Shown here piece after piece: positions 21,485 to 32,170 of a stretch of 64,000 nucleotides of DNA. The position numbers and the translations under genes are program-made. The first letter of the stretch is position 1, and each line of letters opens with the position of its first letter. Below the pieces are notes generated by a model. That model was not told the origin of the DNA. It saw only the letters and a list, made by a program, of their open reading frames with translations, and ran no database searches. Origin of the DNA: Arachnopeziza araneosa (lineage: Eukaryota > Ascomycota > Leotiomycetes > Helotiales > Arachnopezizaceae); assembly GCA_003988855.1 (NCBI GenBank), contig QYAI01000115.1, forward strand, positions 1 to 64,000, written 5' to 3'.

Positions 21485-24167
21485 CTAAACATAAAACAAA
21501 GTCATAGCAATCATGCAAGCGAGACCAGAGAACAAGCCTGCAGAATAAACTTGGCTTGCGCTATTAGCTTGGACACTCGAAGGGGTACTGGTCGCCAAGC
21601 TGGAAGTAGTAGCGCTGGCCGTTATTGAAGTCTTGTGATGGTGACTTGAGGTTGCGGTGTCAGTACGAGTGTGGGTATCGCTGGTGTGATTGTGTCCGTG
21701 GCTTGAGAGACTGAGTGGGCCACCAGGAGCTGTGAAGGGACTTGATGACGCAGTTACGGTGCCAGAAGCAGCTGTAATTGTGCTATTGTGATGGTGAGAA
21801 TGACTGGTGTAGGTCTTGTTAGATGAAGTGTGGCCAGAGTGAGAGTGGCTGGTGCGAGTGCATGGGCAATTGGTGATTGTCAATGTTGTAGCCTAGAGCA
21901 CTGTTAGCGATGGATTGATCTGTAATCTAGAGTATATCTCACCTCAGTGACGGTATAAGTGCTTGAACCTTCCGTAAAAACAGTAGGGGCAGGGCAATAA
22001 GTAGTATAAGCTGTTACAACTTCAGTAGTGTATGCAATACTGGTGGCTTCTTCGATGTCTGAGATTGCGGTGGCAGAGCGGGGTTTTGGCTTGACAGTGG
22101 TTTTGACTGTTGATTTTGAGCTGCTAGGTGTGCTAGAAGTAGATGTCCCGGTCGCAGGTTTCTTTAGTAAAGTGACATGATCTCTGATTGATCCATCGTC
22201 TCCTTCAATATAAGACATTGAGAGGGCCGTAGAATTGAAAACTTGAAGCTTGATAAATCCGTAATGTTCGAAGTCAAGGACAGCAGTGATGTTCAAAGGA
22301 CTCTGTCCTGGGTTTAGAGTGCTATGGCTCTCGATATTTCCGGCAGCACCATTAATGATATGAGTCATGGATTGACCTGGATTGGTGTAGTAAGTGTTGT
22401 TGTTGACGATTGAAGCCGAGTCGATAGCACCAGTTCCAGTCAAAGGCCAAAGACGCTCATACCAATGAATATGTCTGAACGTGTTAGCATAAGAAGTCCA
22501 CGAATATGACCATCAGATGGAGAATAAAGCCATTGAGCTTGATAATGAGCAACTTACCCGGAGAGATAGGCATCGACCTCATATTCAAGCAGAATATCTT
22601 CGAAAGCTGCACGAATATACTTCTGGTAGGATGAAGTTTCGCTACTGTACATGGGTCGATGAGTCATTGCAATAACCCAAGGTGTTTTTTTTCGATCGAT
22701 GCTTTGAAGGTCCTTGACCAGCCATTGATATTGTTCATAAGTCTTGGTGTCCGAGTAATTGCCAACAGCGCCAAATGGTCCACTGTCTGAAACAAAGGTC
22801 TCATTGATCTTAGGTTTTGTCTCACCATTTTTAAGATCACGAGCAAATGGCCATTCAGGGCTGTTCGCAAAATCCGTCTCTCCATCAAGAGCGATGAAAT
22901 GAGCCAAGCCGTAGTCGAAAGAGTACCACATGTTACCAACACCTCCAGTTTCGTCTCCTGGCATGCGGAAACGGTTCTGGTAAGCAGTAAAATTCCTAAT
23001 TTTGGTTAGCGGGAAAAGGCTAACGGAGGTTGAGTTTATACCTCTGAGACGGCGGGCAGCTGTAGTAATTGAGTGCAGCTTTTGGTGCTGTTCCATTCGT
23101 AATATTATTGTTCAAATAAGCCGTCAAAACATTCTTTGGTCCATCAAATTCACTGCAGCTGGCTTCGTGGTTTCCAGGAATAACCATGTATGGGATCTTG
23201 GAAGTGACACTAACCATCCACTGTTGCCAGAGATCCCAATTAGATTCGTAGATAGAACTCATATCACCTCCATTGGGGCCACCTTGGTTCGCGACTTCGC
23301 CTGCAGGAAGAGGAACCAAGTACTCGGCGGGGATAGGAAAGCTACCCGGGAGCTCAGTGGATGTGCCATTGTAGCAAACGGGCCAATCAGATTCACAAGG
23401 AAGGATACCAGAGTACCAGTCATCAGCGTAACTGATGTCACCGCCGTGCCAGGCGAATGAAAGACCCTCGTCCACAGCCTTGTTCAGGTATTTGTACGTG
23501 CCTCCAGCATTGGTGTAGCCCATGTCATTGAGAATGGCCGCAGTGAACCCTTTCGAGTCACCAGCAGCGCGTGCTGTCGTAAAGCTCAAGACCTCGGAAG
23601 CTGTTGTGCCATTGGCAGCAGGGATCTGATAGTAGTACTTGGTATCTGGCTCCAACCCAGTGATCTGGACTTCGTGGAAGAATTGACTGCATTGAGTGAC
23701 AGCAGCAATCATGGAACAAGGTGGTGTACGATCGTAACTACGTCGTACTGATGTTAGTGGGGTGTAACGATTTTTGGCGGAAAAGATGGACGAGAAACAT
23801 ACGTGTTGGTGTACCCAGTGGCCTTGTTTTTCAAATGGTGACCAGGGCCCCATTTGACGGATGGATTCTCTCCCAGACCAAAGGGAGTTTGAAAATGAAT
23901 GTTGATGCCATTGGGAAGGTAACTCAAGGCGATAACATTGACGTTGTTGGTGGGGTTTTGCTTGGCTGGCTTGACGGCTGGAGGTTCGACGAGGCGCGGG
24001 AAGCCTTGCCCGTTTCCATTCACCGACTGATCAACCCAATCGCCAATGGGCATTGCAGGTCCAGTGTATGGGTATGTTTCGTCGACATCCCTCACCTCCA
24101 GAGCCTCATCTGCTGCATGAACGAGTGAAAGTGCTCCGAGCACTACGAAAGCCGTGGTGGCCTTCAT
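21485..24167 (-). CDS. GPI-anchored purple acid phosphatase with His/Ser/Thr-rich tail
   Basis: Five exons (24167-23803, 23737-23042, 22995-22558, 22474-21943, 21892-21485), all junctions in phase, give 812 residues. Signal peptide MKATTAFVVLGALSLVHA. A fibronectin-like N-terminal domain precedes the metallophosphatase domain. The five metal-ligand motifs are present: NDMGYTN, GGDISYADDWY, IPGNHEASC, AMTHRPMYSS and, rebuilt across intron 22557-22475, GHIHWYER. This predicts a dinuclear-metal phosphomonoesterase acting outside the plasma membrane. A low-complexity stalk (TSTSSTPSSSKSTVKTT), a His-rich segment in exon 5 and a C-terminal hydrophobic stretch (GLFSGLACMIAMTLFYV) fit a GPI-anchored wall protein, as known for phosphate-repressible PhoA-type acid phosphatases of Aspergillus. 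Three CACGTG boxes lie upstream. An alternative start at 24179 adds four residues before the signal peptide. Confidence 0.88.
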
Positions 24168-24779
24168 TCTGCACAACAATGGAGTGTTCCTGAGAAATCA
24201 ACGAAAGACTGGGAAGACCAGAGAGATCAGGAGAAGCCACGCGAGAGAAGGTGGAGGTGGCCAACAACATTGCGACGGAGGTTCTGCTTTTATTAATACC
24301 TGTACCGGCTTCCTTGACTGACCGTCTTCCCTGTAACTGGGACCTGGACAGGATGTGGATGAGCGACCGACTTGCAGCATTAGCATGTTGTCGTTCCTTG
24401 CCACGGCAGAGGCATCTCCCTGATCGGGTAGGTAGGTAGCTCTGAATGATCAACACTGACCAGTCATCCCTCCATGAGGTTTTTGTACCTGACGTTCCTG
24501 GCTGATAAGCCTCCCCCAGGATCAGCAGTTGCTTGTTTGGTAATAAGGTTGCGCAGGCTAATGCCACCAATCACTGCTGACGACTGGACTTTCTCGTTTG
24601 GACGAGCCTGCACCGTATTTCGGCCTGAGCGAGGTCAGCATCGGACGATCCCGATTTCCAGAATGCTTCGCTGCGCCAAGGGAAATGACAGGAGAGCAAG
24701 CGCCAATCATCTTTCCCAATCCGTGCAAAATAAGGTCTGGGAACGGCAGGTCTGGAGATTGCTGCAGGGACCCTCAACC

Positions 24780-24932
24780 CACGTGATCCGACCGTTGCTG
24801 AACATACAACACGTGGGTGTCTTCGTGCCAAGGAGTGGGTTTGTCGTTAAATTCAAAGGACCGCCAGTCATCCTTCCATCGCCTCCGTTTGTGGGAAAGC
24901 TGAAGATGAAGCAGCCCAAGGCCGGGCACGTG
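24780..24932 (-). promoter_or_regulatory. Three CACGTG boxes upstream of the acid phosphatase
   Basis: CACGTG occurs at 24780-24785, 24810-24815 and 24927-24932, about 610-770 bases upstream of the phosphatase start. CACGTG is the core site of Pho4 (yeast) and NUC-1 (Neurospora), the bHLH activators of phosphate-starvation genes. Regulation by phosphate is inferred from motif plus target gene. Confidence 0.55.
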
Positions 24933-25888
24933 ATTTTCCCAACGACTCCACATCGTCGTAATGTCTCTCATTCAGGTAGCTGACGTTGAAATAGGACCTT
25001 GATTGGAAGCACAGAAAGGGTTTGTTCCTGACAGACTATCTAAGAAACGCGTCATCTCCAAATGCAAGTTCAAGTCCCGTGCGTGGAGAAGAGAGACAAA
25101 ACCACGGTAAAAGATTCCGACAGTAGGAATGCCCTTGACAATCATCCAGCAGCTCTATTTATTTAGATTCGATCTCTGGAATACACATGTTCAATGAATA
25201 GCGTGATAACTTTTCACCCATAGCTAAGAAAGGCATTATTTCTACCAAAGCCATTTCCGAGACAACTCAATGCAACCTTAAATGCACCACTGTACTAATT
25301 TGGATCATTGCAGGCGCTCCAACAAGCTTTGTAAGGATTGCTCCAACGTCGAGGATATGAATGTCATCAATTATACTCTGGCACACTGAAGAACTTGCTT
25401 TGACGCACAAGAGAGCAGAACCATAGGATTGCGCAGTCAACTCACTCCTAGTACAAAGCTCCTACTCCATCAATAATTAAATGCGCGATCTTTCGTGTAT
25501 TTTGATAGATGGCGTATTGTTGATGTCACTTTGGATCAACAATGAGCAAAGGTGATGATAGGCTGAAGCCCTACGCCACATTCGAGGTCCGAAAAAAGCG
25601 CGAAGGGCTACGGATGACGCAAACCAGAAAATGATTCAAAAATAACGACATGTTTTGAAATAATTTTGGAAGATGGAATATCTGGTTAGACCGTCGGTCT
25701 TTTATTTGAGCCCCCTATTTCACATAGAACTACTGTCGTTAAGGTATTATCTTCTTTCCAGCCCCATCGCCATATTCTCGGAGCGGGGTCGCCAATGACG
25801 AGAGAGGTCAAAGCGCTCGGGGCCCTCTCGCCTGTGGCTTGACCGCGACCTAATTCTTCTCGGCCCATCTTCGCACGTCAAAGAGAAG

Positions 25889-25897
25889 TATATATAT
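25889..25897 (+). promoter_or_regulatory. TATA box of the oxidoreductase gene
   Basis: An alternating TATATATAT run about 160 bases before the ATG at 26056, followed by a C/A-rich leader. Position and sequence fit a core promoter. Confidence 0.45.
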
Positions 25898-26055
25898 CTT
25901 CGGAACTGCCACCATGGAGGACATCAGTTCCACAGACAATCGCATATCAATCAGTACAATTACGATCAAGAACTTGCTCTTCTTCAATCCTTGACCAAGA
26001 ATTAAGCACTTGAAGCTTCATCAGTTCAAATTATCTCCAAACTACAACAATCACC

Positions 26056-26914
26056 ATGTCTCCCAAGAGCGTTGCCTTCTTTGGTGCAACAGGAGGAAGC
26101 ACAGCACCAGTCCTAGCAGACTGTCTAAAGGCAGGATACACATGCATAGCCCGTAAGTTCTACCTCTCATCCCTTATCTTCTCCGCTCCCTAACAACAAA
26201 CCAGTCGTCCGCTCCGCCAACAAACTCACCACCCTCCTCGAAACCTCCCACTCAGTGTCCTCCTCCCTCATATCCTCCCACCTCACGATCATCACAGGAG
26301 ATGTGCGCGATGCCACAGCCGTGACATCAACCCTCTTCCCTGCGAACCTGAATGCCTCTAACCCAACCTCGGGCAAGAACGCCGTTGACCTGATCGTATC
26401 TGGCATTGGCTGCTATCCTGTCCGCAAACCAGGACACTGGCTCCCCAGCCAAGAAGACCCAACGCTCTGCGAAGACGCCCTCCGCACCATTCTCTCCGCC
26501 CTCCGCGCTCGCTCCCCAGCTGTCAAGCCTGGTCTGATTGTCCTATCCACAACGGGCATCAGTAAATACGGGCGGGATGTGCCGCTCCTCTTCGCACCGC
26601 TGTATTACTACTTCTTGCATGAAGCACATAAGGATAAGAAAGCGATGGAGAACTTGGCGATTGAGGGCGTAGAAGGAGACAATGCAGCTATCAGCAGGTA
26701 TTTTGTTGTGAGGGCGAGTCTTTTGACGAATGGGTCGAAGTTGGGGATGGATAGTGTGAGGTGGGATACAGAAGAGGGAGCGGTGGCGAAGAATGCGATT
26801 GGATATACGATATCGAGGGCTGATGTTGCCAATTTTGTGTTTGAAAAGGTGGTGGTGATGTTTGAGAGTGGGAAGGATCAGGGAACTGGGAAGGTGTACT
26901 CGATAACTTATTGA
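26056..26914 (+). CDS. NAD(P)-binding Rossmann oxidoreductase (NmrA/atypical SDR-like)
   Basis: Exons 26056-26152 and 26205-26914, with a 52 nt intron (phase 1, CTAAC branch), give 268 residues. The N-terminus MSPKSVAFFGATGGSTAPVL is a dinucleotide-binding motif of the atypical short-chain dehydrogenase type, followed by LVRSANKL after the second strand and LTIITGDVRD, which places an acidic residue as in NmrA-like folds. VDLIVSGIGCYP and IVLSTTGISKYGRDVP continue the fold. A classical YxxxK pair cannot be assigned with certainty; a conserved Tyr/Lys region lies around LYYYFLHEAHKDKKAMENL. Substrate unknown; such proteins may be reductases or NADP sensors. The gene stands alone, divergent from the acid phosphatase. 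Confidence 0.75.
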
Positions 26915-28039
26915 TTTTGAGAAGATAGAAGCTGGGAGGTGTTTTGATTACAACTTGGTCTTCAACATGGTAGCGGGGCGCAAATAAATAGAATTGGCAC
27001 TTCACATTTTAATCTAATCTCTGGAACAAATATCCCCACCGAGGAGAATACAACAAATGGTCAGCACTGAACTCAAACCAGTGAATTTTGAGAAGTTTAT
27101 TCGAGTATATAACAACTGTAAGCAAGCAACTCATGTTGAATAAATAGCAAAATGATAATTCAACGCGGTATAATATTCCTTGTTGCCGAACGATATCTCT
27201 CCCTATAGCACAACCCTCCAAGCTAGCACCGTTTGTTCATCTTGATACTACAAGCGAACTTGTTCGACAATGGAGTTGCAATTAGCAAGTCGCATTCCAC
27301 GGCGTATCTGCCGCATTTGACAACAGCTCTTCCGTGGTTGGTGCGAGGCGGAAGGGATGCGTCAGAATAGGCTCAGCTCCTTTCGCGTCTTCCACGCAGC
27401 AGCAGCAACGAAACTGGTGCACACCCTCAGTGGCCGAATCGTGCACAGCCTCTTCTCGCAATTACACGCCAGCTGGAAGCGGCCACTGAAGAAAGTTCCA
27501 AGCATTCTGCCCAGCATCATAGGGCTTGATCTTGCTCACAATGTCCAGCATCCCCTACAGCAGTACATTCACAGCCTCATGATGCTGAAGCTGGCTACGA
27601 GGGATACGCTCGGAAGCCAAGATGTTCTTTTCAAGGCTAGCACAGAAAAGACTGACTTCATGGAATGGCCGATAACAGTTGCTCCTTGACCTGCCCGGAC
27701 AATTTCCCGTCTCGATGCATTTTGCAAATAGTCTCATCTCGAAAGGCTCTTGGAAGACTTTAAAATCAGCAGAAGATTATCGTGGGTATCTTGTCCGTCT
27801 GGCTGGCTTTAACACACGCTGCTGCACTGCTTTGCATGAGAGCTCAGCCTCAGTGAGGGAAGCGTGGTGGCGCTGCATCACACCCTGCAGCGAACACCTT
27901 GTAGCCCAGTTGATAATTGACACGTACAGCCACGAAAACCGAGTATTGGAAAACCCCATTTCAGATTTTACAAAACTCATATTGTAACTTCCTGAATCAG
28001 AGCAGACTGTATTCCACCGCATCGTGGCGACAGTCTTTA
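26915..28039. other. Spacer without a recognised gene
   Basis: About 1.1 kb. Overlapping short open frames at 27357-27689 and 27679-27987 on the + strand have no recognisable domain. Confidence 0.45.
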
Positions 28040-30934
28040 ATGGATCCTCTTTCTGCTCTGGGTATAGCAGCAGCAGTTGCTCAATTTATTGATTTTGGGA
28101 CCAAGATCATCTGTCACACGAAAGAGATCGCGGACAAAGGCTCATCTGTGACTGTTAAGCATATTTCCGACCTCAACAGTGATCTTATAGAAATCAATTC
28201 AACCCTAAGGCAACAGCTTCTACCTGTGACTACACAAGGCCTACCGCTCACCAAAGAGGCACAAGTTAGCATTAAGATTCCCTCATCTCCTTAACCTGGC
28301 AATTACTGACAACAATTGTTCACAAAGACCCTACTTGATCTCATAGAGCAATGCAACGAGATTGCCCAGGACCTGGCTAGCTGCTTGCAAAAGATTACTG
28401 TCAAAAATCGCAGATCCGATGGGTGGGACAACATAAAAGCAGCCCTGAGAACGATTTGGAAGCAGGAACGAATCGACGAATTGGCAAAGAAGCTTACAGA
28501 GTATCGAGGACAGCCCACGCTTCGAGTGTTGCTAGTACTCAATTCCTATTATGCGATACAAGGCGAAAAACTTGACCAACTAGCTGAAAGCAACAAAGAG
28601 ATTGTGGAGGTTGTGTCTATCAATCTTGGAACTATAAGTTCTAAGACTGAAAGATATCAGCAGAATGAGAATATTTGAAGAGAAAATGCAACGGCGGATG
28701 CAGAGAGAAAGCACACGGAGATAATAACGGCAATTCTTACAAACCGAGGAGGAGAATCTCGTGCAATCACCGCGAACTATTCACCAAAGCTTTCAACACA
28801 ACTCTCCGAGAAAAACATTGTACAGACGGCTACTACGTACAGACAAAGCACAAGTGGTCATTCTAGTTTTTCAAATCCAGAGCTTGAAACTACCAAATTC
28901 AACGGATTTACAAGGCAAATTCTGGACGCGTTGCACTTTCGTAGCATAGCAGATAGACAGGCTACCATTTCGCCAGCCCACCAGAAGACGTTTCAATGGA
29001 TATACCAAGGCTCTGTATCTTTGGAGAAGCGGTGGGATATTTTGGATACCTGGCTGAGATATGGTAAAGGGTGCTATTGGGTCAATGGCAAGGCCGGTTC
29101 GGGAAAATCTACGCTGATGAAGTATGTACGAGAAGATGTTAGGACTGTACGATCCCTTGAAACATGGGCTGGCTCCTCGGAGCTAATAGTCGGCTCTTTC
29201 TTTTTTTGGTACGCTGGTACGCCCGTCTAGAAGTCTCAAGTGGGTCTACTTCGCTCTCTACTTCTCGACGTGCTTAGCCGAAGACCAGAACTGATCGCAG
29301 TTCTATTTCCTGAAGTCTGTCGATCAATCCTTACGAAAGAAGTCTCCGGTCACATCGAATTATCTTTCATCGAACTGAAACGAGCTTTCTTATTGTTTAT
29401 CAACCTAGCATTGCAAGGGTTGAAAATATGTTTTATCATTGATGGAATCGACGAGTATGATGGTGACCACGATGAGATTTGTGAATTAGTATCCCAGGCC
29501 ACGAGGTCGGATTCTGTGAAAGTACTGGTGTCAAGTCGACCAATTCCAGCTTGTATTCGTGCATTCTCGTATTGTCACACGTTGCGTCTACAAGATCTGA
29601 CCTACGGCGATGTCAAGTTCTATATTGAGGATCAGCTAGGTCAAGACCCGTTACTACAGAGGCTGGAGAGGTCAACGAAAGGGGCTACTGAACGACTTTT
29701 CGGTAATATAATATCTAGAGCAGCGGGTGTTCTTCTTTGGGTTGTCCTTGTGGTTAAAAGCCTTCGAAAAGGCCTTCAAGATTATGATTCGATCTCAGAT
29801 TTACAACAGAGGGTAGACGAGCTTCCACCCACTTTGGAAAGTCTCTATGCCCATATGCTAGGTTCGATGAGCCCGAGGCATCGACATCAGGGATCGAAAC
29901 TGCTCCAAATGGTTCTCCGAAGCTCCGAGACTCACGGGAACTACCCGATGACAGTGTTGCAGCTCTCTTTTGCCGAGGACGAGGATTATCCGAACTTGGT
30001 TAACTCTCAGCTTGGCAGCAACATTTCAGCGGATGAAGAAGACTGGCGGAGCGAAGCTATCGAAGGGCGATTGCGGAGTCGGTGTTGCGGATTGATTGAG
30101 GTTCATGATTCCCGAATCTCGCGAGACGCAGGGAAAGGAGGAAACATTGTCGGGTTCCTTCATAGAACGGTGGTTGAGTTCCTCCAGACTGGTCTAGTCT
30201 GGGACAGTCTTGTATCGCTGACGGCTGGAATAGCATTTAATATTGACCTTGCATTGCTGGGCTCTTGTCTTTGTGAGATGCGCGCTAAGCCTTTATCACC
30301 GGGGCAGGAACAAGATAACTCACCCGCTCTTCACACTATGCTCCGGATGCTAGCCTATGAGAGAAATATGAGCGATGTTGCAGATGAATTTCACAACACA
30401 TATCTCCCTCAGCTAAGGAGCATCATGGGAGGCTATTGGCATGACTCGAAATTATTTGAAACGCCTCAAGAAGAGATGAGTGCCATCATCACCGCCACAA
30501 ACACACGCTGTGCGCAACTCGGTCTGGCATACCCCGATTCATTCATATTATCCGTGGCGAGTCATTGTAATCGACAACATTTAACGATGCTGCTTGAATT
30601 CTTTTATCCCTCTGATGATACAAATGACAGCAAGACCTACGCAAGTTTACTTGGGACGCGTTTACTTCTCCAGCACATGGACCCGAAGTTGTCCCCCCTT
30701 CGAGCAACAATATCTAAAAATATAGCTGCCTGTCAAGTCGATCCAAATATGCGAGTTTACCAACCACTTTCGGTAAGGAAGCACTGGAATCACCGCTGGA
30801 GAGATCCGCCGAGCGGCGGGTATGTCCCCTGCTTATGGGATTATTTTCTCCATTTTGCTTATTTCAGAACACAGGCAGCTGGTTATCATAATTCAATTTT
30901 AACTGTTGGTACAATAATCACGTGCCACGCATAA
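28040..30934 (+). pseudogene. NACHT STAND protein (fungal N-domain / NACHT) with in-frame TGA and TAG
   Basis: Exon 1 (28040-28264) encodes MDPLSALGIAAAVAQFIDFG, the typical start of the fungal STAND N-terminal domain. A 63 nt intron (28265-28327) leads into one long frame, 28328-30934. This holds a coiled linker, FRSIADRQATISPAHQKTFQWIY (about 28940-29005), Walker A CYWVNGKAGSGKST (about 29070-29110), FFFWYAGTP, SQVGLLRSLLLDVL, Walker B ICFIIDGIDEYDG and VLVSSRP, then FLHRTVVEFL. This order fits fungal NACHT proteins of the large T6/DUF7791-type group. Two stops interrupt the frame: TGA at 28676-28678 (between NENI and RENATADAE) and TAG at 29228-29230 (between AGTPV and KSQVGLLR, where relatives have Gln). 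Both are one C-to-T step from CGA and CAG. No frameshift is present in 2.6 kb, so the decay is recent or the stops are tolerated. With the stops read as sense codons the protein would be 943 residues. Confidence 0.82.
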
Positions 30935-32170
30935 GAGCCTAGTTAGTCAGGCAGCCAGAACCCCATAAGGGTTCTCCAGCTGCCTCCATCCTTCTTTCTA
31001 ATGTGAGGAGTCCAGTGTCCAGGGTAAACTGGCCAATACGAATAACCTAGGTTTATCGTGAACCGACACCTTCGTTCTCGAATGGAAACCGGCGTCCGGC
31101 AGGAATGCTAAGCATTAATTATTTGGAGTTGGTAATCAGTGACAGAGTATCCAGCCGCTTATTCAGTTGCTAATACATATATGAGCATATTTTAATAATT
31201 AATCCCTTTTACACTACAAGTTCTTCTTATTTCATAATCAGGTTGTCCTTTTATCGAGGATCTCCGCAGATACTTCACGTCAATCATCATGATAAGTAGT
31301 GCATAAAAGAGACGCTAAACCTGCTGGATCCATTTACAATTACTAAAATCCATTGTAATATAAATAGCTTGCTTTAACTCACGTCGCGATTACCTGTGAG
31401 GCTGCACGTGAGCGGCGCGAACGGTTCCGCAATGACCTTTCCTGAACCAACAGCCAATGAGATGGAAGCTTCGTTTGCATCCATACTCTAGCGAGCGCCA
31501 GTCAACCATAGAATGAAGGGAATCCAGTTTCAGTCGGAAAATGGAGCAGACTCTCTCCAAAGAGAGTTCGATGAGCCGATAATGAGAAGGGGGTGGAAGG
31601 CGAGAGTGCTTATTGGCTTGACAATGAGCAATGGTGCAAGGATAGCGATTGTGCATCCCTGGCCGCTAGCCCTGCCTCAGCTGTCCTACATATGAATTAC
31701 TCCCCCGAGGCCAGAAGAAATGTGATAACACGACGAAGAGTGAGACGATGAAAAGGATTTCTGAAATCCAGACAGAGCAGATTTGTTCTCAAGACTCGAC
31801 TTAGCCGTGAGACAAGCTCTCTCCGTCAACTTCAAAAACTTCCGTTATCATCGCCAAGAGTTTGCCTCGTGAGTCATCTTCCTTAAAGTTCAGCTCTTGG
31901 TTCCGAATGACTTGTGATTCCGCCTTTGGCGCTCGCAAGGCTTGAAGCAGTCTTGGCGATTATTGAATTTCGCTCCAAATGCCCAAAATCGCTGCACAGC
32001 CACGTTATCATAATGGGCTCATTAAGGCACACTCACTCCTTTTGGTAACAAGTGCAACATTCGATCCTAGCACTCTTAAAGGCAATGGAGAATCCACCGG
32101 CGCAGATCGAAAACGATCAGCCTCCGACCTTTTTTCAACCGGCTTCGTTTGACTGACGATTACTCTTTCA
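30935..32170. other. Spacer without a recognised gene
   Basis: About 1.2 kb, AT-rich on the left. Overlapping open frames on both strands at 31390-31695 look like chance frames. The right end is the promoter side of the orphan gene at 32171. Confidence 0.45.

Larger units (their letters stand above)
24168..26055. other. Divergent intergenic region of phosphatase and oxidoreductase
   Basis: About 1.9 kb between two genes transcribed away from each other. Overlapping open frames on both strands at 24474-24983 show no domain. Holds the CACGTG cluster of the phosphatase promoter and the TATA box of the oxidoreductase, listed separately. Confidence 0.5.
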
